Shown here piece by piece: positions 50,659 through 61,600 of a DNA stretch of 64,000 bases; position 1 is the stretch's first letter; the number at the start of each line of letters is the position of its first letter. Where the stretch lies: positions 1 to 64,000 of the IMG/VR virus record IMGVR_UViG_3300028840_004626; one strand, 5' to 3'. A model generated the notes under the pieces. That model was not told where the DNA came from. It did no database searches and saw only the letters and a program-made list of their open reading frames with translations. The DNA is from a virus. Made by a program: the position numbers and the translations under genes.

Positions 50659-53289
50659 ATGGCTGACAAGTTTAGGCAAACCTTTCCAATTTCCATTTCG
50701 TTTTCGGAGGGTGAGCTACCAACAGCTAGCAAGATGAATGGTCTTGCAACCCAGGCTCGCAATGGGCAGGGCGTCATTCAATACGCGCTAGGAGATTTAT
50801 GGAATCAGGGCGGAGATAGTCTGTTGTCTTCTACCTCTACCTCTGAAAATGCGTTAATGATTCCGAGTTTGGCCAGGTATATTGGCGGAGCTCGTTACAC
50901 AAGTCCGCGCATACCATACCTTGCCAATATTCAGGAGTATACCTATGCATTTACTTCTGATGCTGGCGCCTATGAGGCCACGCTTACTTTTCCTCCTGAT
51001 AGCGGTGCGCCTGCTTATACATGGTCTGCCGTAGGTGGAGAACCCAATAATTCAGTTGCTAGTCGCGGATTGGTAGTGGCAGCCGGAGACTATTATGTAG
51101 ATACCGATACTGGGCAAATTTATACCTATGATGCTATTAATGCCAACTGGACCTTAACATATAAGCCTGTGGTAGCTGGCGATATAAGTGCAACAGCCAC
51201 CTATAATATTATTCCTGACTTAGACACCAATAGCTCATATGCATTTCAGGGAGTCAAAATTAGATATGCGAATGGCGTTGATAATAGTCAGGGCTATGAA
51301 ATTTGGCTTCCTCCTCGTGGCCCACTCAACACTCGTCGAACAGACAGGGCCCCACATGATATTTCAGGCAACTATCAAACTAATCCTTCGGGTGGCTCAA
51401 GAACATTTTGGCAATCTGGTGCTGTTGCGGCTCCGTCAACCGACGCAACAAATGCGGCACATTATAGGTATGTGCTTCCGGATGCTATCACGGGTGCTGC
51501 CGGATGGGGTTCTGGAACACAGTTACCTCGCGGCTTTGCATATCTATGGGATTCAAATAATACGGGAACCGTTATTGAGGGCGTAACTCTAGCTGCAGAA
51601 TCAGCGGCTAGTCCGCGAACCTATCTTTTAATCGCATCTGGAACTAGTTTGGATACCTGGTTAACTTCGAGCTATGGCTCTTTGCATTATCCAGATGCAA
51701 ACTTGAAGAGCTCGTCTCATGCATCCGGATACTATCCTGCAGCTGGATTGAAGCTAGTTATTGTAGGGTCTGATATCTCGCAATTCGTATCAGAGCTGAT
51801 GGCGCAGTTTATTAATCACGATCACAGTGATTCGCACTCAATGCCTGCTGCGCCTATCAAGCATGGTAAGCTTGAAGACCTATTTGAGCCAAGTGGAAAC
51901 ACTCCAGAGCTGGTGGCCTCTAAGCTTGATAATGATGGACACCCACAATACCTGCATCGTGGCGGGTTTGGCGCCGGGACTCTTCGTGACACATATCGCA
52001 ATGGCATGATGCGCGATATGTTGATGATGAGCTCCAACAGTACGAGCAACTACTACAATGTTGACGACGATAGTCGCACTCTATTTTTTGGTCAGGAAAG
52101 TCGAACTGCTGGTGGTGTAGTATATTTTAGTCCATACGATGCAGCGACTAATGCCGATGGTCTTGACCGCCTAGTAGTTTATGGAAATAATAGCGGCAAT
52201 ACTGCTGGCGGAATTCGTGTTGGTGATGCGGGCTACACCAATAATACATATCTAGATATTGGTTACGATACTTCGACTAAGTATATTACGGTCAAAACTG
52301 AGCAAAACAATTCAAATCTATATTTTCAGACTGATGGTGGTAGCGCTCCGTTATATGTAAAAACTACCGGTTCATCAAGCGATATTTTTGTTACTACCGA
52401 AGGTGAAGATTCAGATATTTATATTAGCACCGAAGGTGTCAATGAGACGATCTTTATTACGGCCGGCAGTAGTGCTGTTGCGCCTCCCACCACTGGTGGA
52501 GGATATGATTCTGTGGTTATTCGTGCTGGAGAAGACATCTATGGAAGAGCTTTTGACGATATCGTTTTTCAGTGCGCCTATGACATTCCAGGAGGTGCAG
52601 GAACTGCAGGTACTGCTTTGTCACTAGGTGGCGGGGCACAGATTGCTTGTGCGGGTGAAATCGACCTAACAACAACGGGTAGCGATATTGATATCAATGC
52701 GGACGACGATATCTACATAAACGCCTATGATAAATTTCATCTCGACAGCGATACGGAAGATATTGTTATGTATATCGGTGCGGTCGACCGCGAATATATG
52801 ATGCCCCTCATTCCGTTGCCACATGGTACCTATAGGGGCGGAAATTCAAGGGAGTTCTTGGAATCCGGATGGTATGCATGGGATCCATCAGAATATAATT
52901 TCTATGGTGCCACACGCGTACTGAAGACAGGCCCAGGTATGTTTTATGCCGCAGGTCAACTTCCATGGAACTGTGAAATTGATGGAGCATATCTAGGAAT
53001 CAGACAATTCGACTCAGGCACCAATCAGCGAATTGAATTTGGTATACGCTATATTGATTACTATAATGCAGAGTTGACAGCCGAAACTTCTCGCGATAGT
53101 GGTCTATTTAATTATGGTGATGTAGTTTGGCATTGGCACTATTTCAACCTTAATGGTGGAAATATGTATAACCCGGCATGCCTTTGCAGAATTGCACTGA
53201 CGGCAGGCGAAATTGAATTTCGTCACGCCATACGGCTCGAAGTAGAAGATTGTCGTAATTTTGGAGAATGGTATAGTGCATATATTTAA
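50659..53289 (+). CDS. Tail fibre protein with HDHSD motif and beta-repeats, 876 aa
   Basis: ATG with TAGGAGG upstream. The N-terminal ~230 residues carry the recurrent unit GDYYVDTDTGQIYTYDAINA. At ~386-395 is INHDHSDSHSMPAAP and at ~424-434 NDGHPQYLHRGG; His-rich HDHS plus HPQYL is a well-known connector of phage tail fibres. Residues ~552-606 contain about five short repeats of the type [LI][YF][VIF]xTxG (NLYFQTDG, PLYVKTTG, DIFVTTEG, DIYISTEG, TIFITAG), and ~666-705 another run (EIDLTTTGSDIDINADDDIY). These suit a trimeric beta-helix or beta-ladder shaft. The C-terminal ~110 residues are an aromatic-rich tip (VWHWHYFNLNGGNMYNPAC), a receptor-binding candidate. Confidence 0.78.
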   Translation: MADKFRQTFPISISFSEGELPTASKMNGLATQARNGQGVIQYALGDLWNQGGDSLLSSTSTSENALMIPSLARYIGGARYTSPRIPYLANIQEYTYAFTSDAGAYEATLTFPPDSGAPAYTWSAVGGEPNNSVASRGLVVAAGDYYVDTDTGQIYTYDAINANWTLTYKPVVAGDISATATYNIIPDLDTNSSYAFQGVKIRYANGVDNSQGYEIWLPPRGPLNTRRTDRAPHDISGNYQTNPSGGSRTFWQSGAVAAPSTDATNAAHYRYVLPDAITGAAGWGSGTQLPRGFAYLWDSNNTGTVIEGVTLAAESAASPRTYLLIASGTSLDTWLTSSYGSLHYPDANLKSSSHASGYYPAAGLKLVIVGSDISQFVSELMAQFINHDHSDSHSMPAAPIKHGKLEDLFEPSGNTPELVASKLDNDGHPQYLHRGGFGAGTLRDTYRNGMMRDMLMMSSNSTSNYYNVDDDSRTLFFGQESRTAGGVVYFSPYDAATNADGLDRLVVYGNNSGNTAGGIRVGDAGYTNNTYLDIGYDTSTKYITVKTEQNNSNLYFQTDGGSAPLYVKTTGSSSDIFVTTEGEDSDIYISTEGVNETIFITAGSSAVAPPTTGGGYDSVVIRAGEDIYGRAFDDIVFQCAYDIPGGAGTAGTALSLGGGAQIACAGEIDLTTTGSDIDINADDDIYINAYDKFHLDSDTEDIVMYIGAVDREYMMPLIPLPHGTYRGGNSREFLESGWYAWDPSEYNFYGATRVLKTGPGMFYAAGQLPWNCEIDGAYLGIRQFDSGTNQRIEFGIRYIDYYNAELTAETSRDSGLFNYGDVVWHWHYFNLNGGNMYNPACLCRIALTAGEIEFRHAIRLEVEDCRNFGEWYSAYI

Positions 53290-53306
53290 TTGATTGAGGA
53301 ATTAAC

Positions 53307-55586
53307 GTGTCATTATCTGTAGGTGGACATAAATTTAAAGTTAGCCAAGTTCCCTTCTCGGCCGAGGTTCCTTGTCGTGTTAATGTCAAGAAACGTCGAG
53401 AGAAGGTAGTATATCGCGCACTGAGTGACAACGACAATATAAATATTGAATATCTGATTGGAAATACAATTTCGCCAGATGATAATGTATATATTTCTGA
53501 TCGCAGCACCTCTCTTGTTCAAAATCGTGTTCCTTCAGCTGATGATATTACTACAGAGACGACATCTTCATTTACTCTGAACGTTGACCAATTTTTAGTT
53601 ACAGATATCTTTACTTCACCAACACCGACACAGCCATCCCAGCCATTGTTCTACGTACATACACTAGAAAACTTTAACAGCACAGTAGATAACTTTGCGT
53701 ATAAAGAGTTGATCTCTATTGAGTTTGCTAACTACGATCTGCAATCCACTGAGCTGTCAGCGTACGTCTTAGATTCAACCACCGGAGAGTTCTTTAATAA
53801 CTTAGAAAATTCGTATAATGAAGATACCGGCGAAGCCAATGTAACGTTTATTAAATATGCTGTTCGCACCACTCTAACAAATTCATCTACTATTGAGGTA
53901 TTCCATGAGTTGTTGGATAATGAGCCCATATATCAAGAGGCATCTTTTGACGACATTGATGAGTTTGGTATTTTGCTTCCAAGCGTTAAGCGCTACCTGA
54001 TTGATGAGCTTTTGGGGGGCACACAGTTTCTTATTACCATGCCGTCTAAACAGGTATACGCCTACAAGGAATTGCCAGAATCTCGTATTCGTCTGTTGCC
54101 GCCGACTGCCACAAGTGTGTCTGATCTATGGAATGTTCGAGTTACAAATGGCAAGTTTATTACTTCGCTCAATTATACCTCTACTGTATTTCGCAATTAT
54201 AAGTATCAGATTGCTGAGTTCGATTCACAAACATTTACCCCATATCCGCCTTATAAATCACAGGTAGAAGAAACAGCAACATGGATTACCCCTGGGCTAT
54301 GTCAAGTAGCCAAGAATGTTGTTGATGACGTAAACTTGAATTTCTATGTTGACGTTATTGTGCTGAGTCGTACCGGAACAGTCAAATATGCCTACAGCAC
54401 TGATCCACAAAAAATAGGAACCCTATACGGGATTAGTTCGGTATCCTATACTGCCGGCATACTAAGTGTTGATCAGCCTAATGGATTTATTGAATTATCT
54501 GGAACTACGCGCGACGATGACGAGATTTTAGTCAGTTACGTGACGAAAGAAGAGGAGTATGAGTTCACCTCTTTAGACTTTAATCCTGTTAGTAACCTCG
54601 ATATCCTTAATCAGCGTATTGTTCTTTATATTTCTCCCGAGAGTGTGGGAACTGGTAGCTTAGATAGGAGTTTGTATTATCTGGTTGTTGATCCCCTAGG
54701 CAAGATTATCTATTCAAGTCAGGCGGACGAGAATGCTGCTGGGCTCGATCCAGCGACCCAGAAGCTTCTAGCAGAGGACTTTGATACCACTGGCACCCCA
54801 ACCCACACATTTTATTATGATAAGACATCTACTACTGCGGGGTTAGCTAGTAGGGCCAGTGGTGTTAATCCAAGCAGTGTTGAGGATTTTTCGTTTATCG
54901 ATAAATATACTGTTGAAAGTCAACTGTTTAGTTCTCTTACAACGGTCTCTGGTACTACCCTTGAGAACCTGACCGAGAACGGTCGTTTCCTGGTTCTCGG
55001 AGATGTATATGTCGGAGAAAGTCAACGACCAACTGCTTTTACTGAATTTGATGTTCGCATAGAAGGCGGCGGGATTAAAGATGACCAGGTCACAGATGCC
55101 TTGGCAGAGCAGCCAGAGGCTGCGTGGTATTGGGATTTCATTGCCAGGAGGCCCTATCCTGCTACAACGGCATTTTATGTTGAGGTTCCACAAACTCTTT
55201 TATCAACTCATGGTGGAAGATTTACACGTAGCGAAATCAAAACTCTAATTGATAAACATATGCAGCTAGGTGGATATGCTGCGTTAAATACCTATGGGGT
55301 AGATCCAACAGTTACTGGTGTATCAACCTCGTCTGGCTCAGCACTGATTGCATGGCCGAGCTATGGATCATCAACTACGTACGCTATTTTCCAGTCAAAA
55401 AATATTGATGGCCCATTTAGCCAGTACAATAATGTTACCTATAATGATAGGTCTGCGGGCAATTGCGTGCTGATGACTGGTTTCATTCCGAATACCAAGT
55501 ACTATTTAGAAGTAAGGGCAACAAAGGATAGCGATGTATCGGCTGGTCCTCTAGTAGCCATTACTACGACAGCCTTAGGGGGATAA
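53307..55586 (+). CDS. Tail surface protein with FN3-like C-terminus, 759 aa
   Basis: GTG start with TGAGG upstream. N-terminal GGHKFKVSQVPFSAEVP resembles the starts of the 46225 and 47171 products, which suggests a common docking motif. The long middle is beta-rich, with the recurrent unit at ~385-415 (GILSVDQPNGFIELSGTTRD). Residues ~600-660 include a Tyr/Pro-rich segment (YWDFIARRPYPATTAFYVEV). Residues ~664-759 look like a fibronectin type III domain: STSSGSALIAWPSYGSSTTY and FIPNTKYYLEVRATKDSDVS. FN3 domains in tail proteins often bind surface carbohydrate, so host attachment is likely. Confidence 0.72.
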   Translation: MSLSVGGHKFKVSQVPFSAEVPCRVNVKKRREKVVYRALSDNDNINIEYLIGNTISPDDNVYISDRSTSLVQNRVPSADDITTETTSSFTLNVDQFLVTDIFTSPTPTQPSQPLFYVHTLENFNSTVDNFAYKELISIEFANYDLQSTELSAYVLDSTTGEFFNNLENSYNEDTGEANVTFIKYAVRTTLTNSSTIEVFHELLDNEPIYQEASFDDIDEFGILLPSVKRYLIDELLGGTQFLITMPSKQVYAYKELPESRIRLLPPTATSVSDLWNVRVTNGKFITSLNYTSTVFRNYKYQIAEFDSQTFTPYPPYKSQVEETATWITPGLCQVAKNVVDDVNLNFYVDVIVLSRTGTVKYAYSTDPQKIGTLYGISSVSYTAGILSVDQPNGFIELSGTTRDDDEILVSYVTKEEEYEFTSLDFNPVSNLDILNQRIVLYISPESVGTGSLDRSLYYLVVDPLGKIIYSSQADENAAGLDPATQKLLAEDFDTTGTPTHTFYYDKTSTTAGLASRASGVNPSSVEDFSFIDKYTVESQLFSSLTTVSGTTLENLTENGRFLVLGDVYVGESQRPTAFTEFDVRIEGGGIKDDQVTDALAEQPEAAWYWDFIARRPYPATTAFYVEVPQTLLSTHGGRFTRSEIKTLIDKHMQLGGYAALNTYGVDPTVTGVSTSSGSALIAWPSYGSSTTYAIFQSKNIDGPFSQYNNVTYNDRSAGNCVLMTGFIPNTKYYLEVRATKDSDVSAGPLVAITTTALGG

Positions 55587-55589
55587 GCA

Positions 55590-56135
55590 ATGTCAGTTAA
55601 TGTAATTTGGTCTTATACAAATGGAGGTACCGCAATTAGCGACTTGATTAATCATGGGAATATCGCTAATGGGAATACGTCGACTGCTAAAACGATTTAT
55701 TTACGTCATGATGGCGCAAGTGAGATTACTAATGTTGGCGTATATATTAGGCAATATTCTGGTACATATAATGGGGATGCTACTGCAGCTTCCGATTTTG
55801 CTGAAATAATTGCCTGGGGAGATAATAGTGCCTCAAATACATTTGGGGGTATACATATTAATTGGGATGCAGTAGGAGCATTTCCTGCGGCATCATGGCC
55901 CCTATATAATGACAAAGATCCCTCGAATGGTTTTACTCATCGGACGGGCGTGGGTGATAGCGAAGGCAATGCGGTTACTATACCTACAGCTACTGGAGCT
56001 ACGACGGCTGGTGAAATTGAGGCTGGCGCTTCCCCTAACGTACGGTTTCAACTACGGGTTCAGGTTCCAACAGCCGAAGATACGACCGGAACACGGCAAT
56101 TTGACCAGGTGATACGATATAGCTTTACAAGCTAA
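55590..56135 (+). CDS. Beta-rich virion protein, paralogue of the 11522 gene product
   Basis: ATG 4 bp after the previous stop. 181 residues, all-beta and rich in Thr, Asn and Gly. The stretch KTIYLRHDGASEITNVGVYI and the closing strands (FQLRVQVPTAEDTTGTRQFD) correspond to the 145-residue protein next to the terminase. This copy has a ~35-residue longer middle. It is likely a surface decoration domain in the tail/fibre region. Confidence 0.72.
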   Translation: MSVNVIWSYTNGGTAISDLINHGNIANGNTSTAKTIYLRHDGASEITNVGVYIRQYSGTYNGDATAASDFAEIIAWGDNSASNTFGGIHINWDAVGAFPAASWPLYNDKDPSNGFTHRTGVGDSEGNAVTIPTATGATTAGEIEAGASPNVRFQLRVQVPTAEDTTGTRQFDQVIRYSFTS

Positions 56136-56145
56136 AGGAGAACTT

Positions 56146-56574
56146 ATGAACGGCTGGACCAAATATTATGCAGATGGCAGAACATATATTGGAACTGACC
56201 AGGATGTTCAGGCTGGGACCGCAAGTTGGCGCAAAAGTCCACAGAGGGGCATGATTGCAGCCTCTATGCAGCATGGCAACTGTTGTGTCCGTATCAATGG
56301 CATGGGCACATTCTGGCAGTCAGATGGTTATGAGTCGTCTTATCCTGGGACAACTAAGCTTATTAAGCGAAGCATCATGAAGCAGATTGCTCCTGGGGAT
56401 AAATTCTATAGAATGGCTCGTAGTGATTACAGGTTAGAAATCACTTTCAATGGCGAGCTAGCTAACGGAAAGTTTATTAAGGTGCCACAGTCATATCAGG
56501 GTAAATGGCTTGTAGCAGAAATAGACCTGTTGATCAATAAAGTGAAAATTTTTATATCGGATATCAGAGTATAA
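56146..56574 (+). CDS. Small conserved virion protein, 142 aa
   Basis: ATG with AAAGGAG upstream. Compact alpha/beta protein rich in Trp, Tyr and Gly: GWTKYYADGRTYIGTDQDVQ, AASMQHGNCCVRINGMGTFW, then QSDGYESSYPG and a basic end. I recall similar FWQSDxYE proteins in the tail regions of other large phages, with no known function. It overlaps the next start (TAATG), so the two are translated together. Confidence 0.72.
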   Translation: MNGWTKYYADGRTYIGTDQDVQAGTASWRKSPQRGMIAASMQHGNCCVRINGMGTFWQSDGYESSYPGTTKLIKRSIMKQIAPGDKFYRMARSDYRLEITFNGELANGKFIKVPQSYQGKWLVAEIDLLINKVKIFISDIRV

Positions 56575-58631
56575 TGGCAAGTAATTATCTGGATAAATTT
56601 CGCAGCACACTGCCCGTTACACAGGGCAACCAATTGCTCAAGCGCCTTCTGGCCAAGAGAGACTCGGGCGAGATACGTACTGTCGACGAGTTTAAGGCTC
56701 GCTTGCGAGAATTGACTGCTGAGCTTCTCGAAAAGAGAATTAAGCCTACTTTTAAGTTATTCGAGGCAGTAGCAGGAGAAGACATTAGCTCCGAGCAATA
56801 CAACGAGATGCTTGAGCGCATTCACGATGATCTTGAGGCCGCATTTTCTGAAGCTGACAATATTGATGAAATTGTCTCAGCACATCGCAACCTTATTGAT
56901 GATGTGGCATTGAAAGCAATTGAATTTGGGGTCAACGAACTAGAATCTAGAATTAATCTTTACGAATTTCTCAATCGCAGCGGAGATGGATTTGACAGCG
57001 CCCTTTTCAACACCTTTAGGGAATCTGAAACATTTGCTTTATCCCGGTCTTCTGATGATGCCACTCTAGTCTATATTGATCCTCGTGCTACCGAAAGCAT
57101 TGGTCCAACCGAAGAGGCGTTAATTGATCTGGTGGGAGAACGATTGACCATGGGAACCTCTTCAGCTGCTTATGTATCTGTGCGAGAAGCCGAGTGGCTT
57201 TTCAATCGCAACAGTGTTCAGAGTGAGCTGGATGTGAGGTTTGATGGGTCCGACGTTAATAATATTATTGATGGTACAAGCAACACATACTGGGTTGTAC
57301 CAGTATTAAGTAGCACCATTCGTACGGGGGGTATGCCCATGGAGGTTGCCCTCAAGACTAATGCGTCTCAGGATATCAACTTTATTGATATTGAGCCTGC
57401 CACTGAATTTCCTATGTATCTGGCACAGATTGATTATTTAGATAGCAATTATACGAGACAAACAGTTAGTAGTGACCTGATAACCTTGTCTGGGCCCACG
57501 CGAGTTAACTTTGAGCGCATTACCACTAAAACACTTATCTTGCGTTTTCGACAAGATAACTATAAAGAGGTACAGTTTAAACCAAAGCTTGGCACTTCTA
57601 ATTTCCATCGGGCAGTTTTGAGCAAAAACAATTTCACGGTGGATATGGAATCGGTAAGTGACGATTTGTACGAGATGTTATCGTCTGATTTCATGCTGAG
57701 CGACATCATGAATGTGCCCACCAACACCAATACGGTACAGAAGTATTTTGAATACGTATTGGGATTTGATAACATTCGACCAGGATTTAATAGGTATAAC
57801 AATAGGGCGATCTTCGTGAGCGTCAAAAAAGAAGTAGATTATCCTGGACAGTTTGGACTGCGTGTAGACGAGCAGAGGCCCGTACAAGTCGGAGGGTCAA
57901 CCTCCGTTACTATCGCAGATCATTCTTATCCATCCCGTTCGACAGACGAAGACAATCGTTTTTACCATAGCGTGCCAGAGTATTGGTTGACTCTTAAATT
58001 TTATAGTGATGATGATTATCTTATTGCCACTGATACTGTCCCTATCCTCCCCATTGGGGCTAAACGGATATATCACGAGCAACTAATCTTTACACATAAA
58101 AGCGCACCAACCGAACTCAATCCAAATCAGGGTTCGTTACGTTTTTATTGTGACGAAGATTCATCGGATGTAAGGGTTTATCGAAATAACACACTTCTAA
58201 CTTATGGCGACACTGAGCAGTGGAGATTTGTTCCTGCTACAGGAGCAGATGCTAACAGTGATCTGACACTGGAAGTTGCTGCAGGTGGTAGCAGAATGAA
58301 GAGAGGCATTTGGATTGTGGGCGGTGTACGCCCACTGGATATTTATACTGTGAGCTATACCCCTAAAACATCTAATACGCGGATATTGCCCGCCGACAGT
58401 ACATTATTTGATCTTGTAGATCTTGTTGGGGATCAGTCTATTCGGATGATTAGAGACAACTTAATCACGGTTGACGGTGTTCGCAAATCGCAGGCAGTGG
58501 CTAGGGCAGATGTTTATTTAAGTATTCTAATGAGACTTAACTCGGCCAATGATAACTTTTCTACTATCATTGAGGAATATATGTTATTGACTGGATCGCG
58601 AAATCTAGAAAAGTTTGTGAGTGATGTCTAA
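56574..58631 (+). CDS. Virion protein with helical N-terminus and discoidin-like domain, 685 aa
   Basis: First of three consecutive, similarly built proteins. Residues ~1-140 are helical (LEKRIKPTFKLFEAVAGEDI ... LISAHRNLIDDVALKAIEFG-like), a likely attachment stalk. Residues ~205-345 look like a galactose-binding/discoidin fold: DVNNIIDGTSNTYWVVPVLS, MEVALKTNASQDINFIDIEP and RITTKTLILRFRQDNYKEVQ. A later beta region (~440-600) has RFYCDEDSSDVRVYRNNTLL. Residues ~640-685 are helical again. Such domains commonly bind glycans. The start overlaps the previous stop. Confidence 0.68.
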   Translation: MASNYLDKFRSTLPVTQGNQLLKRLLAKRDSGEIRTVDEFKARLRELTAELLEKRIKPTFKLFEAVAGEDISSEQYNEMLERIHDDLEAAFSEADNIDEIVSAHRNLIDDVALKAIEFGVNELESRINLYEFLNRSGDGFDSALFNTFRESETFALSRSSDDATLVYIDPRATESIGPTEEALIDLVGERLTMGTSSAAYVSVREAEWLFNRNSVQSELDVRFDGSDVNNIIDGTSNTYWVVPVLSSTIRTGGMPMEVALKTNASQDINFIDIEPATEFPMYLAQIDYLDSNYTRQTVSSDLITLSGPTRVNFERITTKTLILRFRQDNYKEVQFKPKLGTSNFHRAVLSKNNFTVDMESVSDDLYEMLSSDFMLSDIMNVPTNTNTVQKYFEYVLGFDNIRPGFNRYNNRAIFVSVKKEVDYPGQFGLRVDEQRPVQVGGSTSVTIADHSYPSRSTDEDNRFYHSVPEYWLTLKFYSDDDYLIATDTVPILPIGAKRIYHEQLIFTHKSAPTELNPNQGSLRFYCDEDSSDVRVYRNNTLLTYGDTEQWRFVPATGADANSDLTLEVAAGGSRMKRGIWIVGGVRPLDIYTVSYTPKTSNTRILPADSTLFDLVDLVGDQSIRMIRDNLITVDGVRKSQAVARADVYLSILMRLNSANDNFSTIIEEYMLLTGSRNLEKFVSDV

Positions 58632-61600
58632 TGAATAAGGAACGCACTGAAGTTAAAAGCCGTATGTTGCGCAATAAGTTGGGCACTTTAGCGACTCGAC
58701 TGCAACAGGCTGCTGATCCTAAGGGCGCAAATCCAGACTATCAAACGCTTGAAAAAATTATTGCTCAATCCGTAAAGATTTTGAGTGATTTTTATAAGAG
58801 ACTGTCTGAGCCAATTCATAAGCCTAACGAGATTAAGGCTGATACTTTACCTGATCCAGATGACTATAATGACAATTTTCAGGCTATCGCCGATGACCTT
58901 GAAGTCGTTTTCGCAGAGTTTGAGAACCTAGAGAGTCTTGTATTGGGCAACTTTAATTATATTGTATCGCGGCTCAATCGATTGAATCGCAAGCTGAAAT
59001 CTACTTACTCTTCGCTTGGTGACTTTATTCTATATGCCGATTTGCCGCTCAAAGACGCATTCTATTTTCAGGACTCATTTACCAATCTGGCGCGAGTGGA
59101 AACCAACTCTCCACTGCTCAATGGAGAGCAATGCGAGATTAACCAGGTTGAAGGTATCGCAACGCTACCAGTTGATAGGGAGTCACAAGAAGTTATTTCT
59201 GTAACAGAACTGCCTGTTATCAATTCTAACAGCAATGGCGTGAATGGTAACAACCAAGAGGCGGGTGCAGCTACAAACTCGGATATTTCAACCATTACCG
59301 ATAATAATGCGGATACCTGGTTTGAATACGAACGGGTTGTCGCTGTAGATGATGGAGTAACTCTTGTACTGGATTTCACCATCAATCTGGGTGATATAAA
59401 GGTGATTAATTTTGTCCGCATTAATCCCAATAATTTTGGTACAAAAACCCAGGTTAAAATTGTCAATATTGATACGTCGTCAAATGGTAATGACTTCATA
59501 AGCATTAAAGACGACATTCCCATTGCTGACTTTGTAGTGGAAGACGAAGAGAATGTTTTTACGTTGGCCCCTAGCACATCTAAGTACGCAGGACAGGGAC
59601 TATATACTTTTACTGCGCGCGAAGCTAAATATATTCGTTTTACCTTAGAACAGCAGACCCCTTATACCATCGTTACTTCGGCTGGTTTAACGAAGTCTAG
59701 GTACGCTATTGGTATTCGAGATGTCGAGGTTGCTGCTTTGCCATACAAAACCAAGGCTGAATTGATTTCTACAGAATATCTCGCATATGATGATATCCGG
59801 AAAGTAGCGCTGCTAAGCAATCAGAATCCTGATGCGGCCACCACATCTGCACTAGTATCTATTGACCATTATGTGTCTCCAGACAATGGTATTACTTGGC
59901 ATCAGATCCGACCACTTGTGTCTGGGGGACTAATAGCGGTAGATCAGACTGTGCCCGAGGTGTTAGATTTTAATGGGGTGGGAGAGAATTCTATCGAGAC
60001 TACTAATCCGGTTTATACCTTGCGCTACAAAGCTGTCATGGAGAGGTATACTGAAGCCTTTGTAGATGATGCCTCTGAATTGGCCCAGCGGATTCAGGAC
60101 GGCACAGAACTTCACTCGGTGCCTGGCTCCACTCCATTTGAACTTACACTACAGCAACGTCCCATTACTGGCACAATTAAATTGATTGATCCTAATATGG
60201 GAAGTCGTGGCAAGGATGATATTCGCTATAAGATTGCAAAAGGAACAGGTTCGCAGCTTCGCATTGTGCTATCTGCATTTAAGCCGTTAGTCAAAGATAA
60301 GTCTAAGGTGTTATCTGGCGGCAAGTATTATATTCAAGAGAGTGACCCTCAAACCATTTATATCAATGGTATTGCGTGGAGTCGCGGAGCTTTATCGGGT
60401 GCTAGCACCAAAAACTACAAACTTAATTTTGAAGAGGGAACCCTTGAGTTTGGCGATGGAACTAATGGCAAGGCGGTACCCAATGATTCATTGATCGAAA
60501 TGTCTTTATCAGAGGAGAGGGTTTTTCCTGGACGTGGCGAGGGGCATTATGCGACCCTGCAATATCCTACGGCAAGAGACCAGAAGCGCGTTGCCTTGCG
60601 TGTACGCCATCCAGAAAAAACAGTTACCAAAGTTCTCAATAAGGGTGCAACCCGCAACCTGCTTGATGCAGACATTGTTTCTGGTAGCGCCCTACGTTTT
60701 AGCTCTAGTGCTGCTGCCACTAGTTTTGTGACCGAGATTGATTTTGATAATTGGGATGAAGATAGCCAGTCAGATGGGGACTGGTCTGTAGATAGGACCA
60801 ATGGGGTGCTTTACAATAAGTTGCGCACAAGCGAACAGGAGGATATGACTGTCACATATACCTATTATCCCTCTACCGTGCTAACAGAGAACCAGTGGTC
60901 GTTTGCAGAGGGGACCGAGGGAAGCAATGTCATTTCGATATCTGCGGATGCTTTCCAGACCTTTACAGCATCCACTATGGATGTTCCAAAAAATGCGAAG
61001 TACTTTAATCTTGCGCATATGGCTATTGTTAAAGGAACGATTGAGTTTAAGAATTCTATTACAGGCAATGTTCCAGCGACCCTGTCTCAGGAGGTCGAGT
61101 TTGTTGATGGTCGAACAGAATTGCTAGGGGCCATCTCGACAACCGAAGAACTGTCCCCCATTACATCAGTGGGGTTTCATAGCATTCCTTTTCGCATGAA
61201 GGTAATCGATAATACTAGTTATGCGGTCACTTTTTCCAATACGACTATTTTCTCACAAGAGGTTGTGGGAGAACCTTCATCTCCTGGCGAATATCGTGTG
61301 CGCCGTGATTATGGGCTCAAGGGTTCTGTGGAAGTATATGTGGGACAAACCTATGAGGATCCGGGAGAAATTAACTATTACTATCGAGACTACCAAATCA
61401 ATCGGGCTGGGCGATATTCAGTCAACTACGAAACTGGAGAGGTTTATTGCGTTGAACGTCCTGGCATTAATGTTACAGTGGATTATGAGTACACCGACTA
61501 TCGCGTCAAGTATGATATAGCGCGCCTGGTGAATGCTGATGACTGGGATCATGACAATGATACCAACAAGATTACGATTAAAGATCGGGAAATCATGAAG

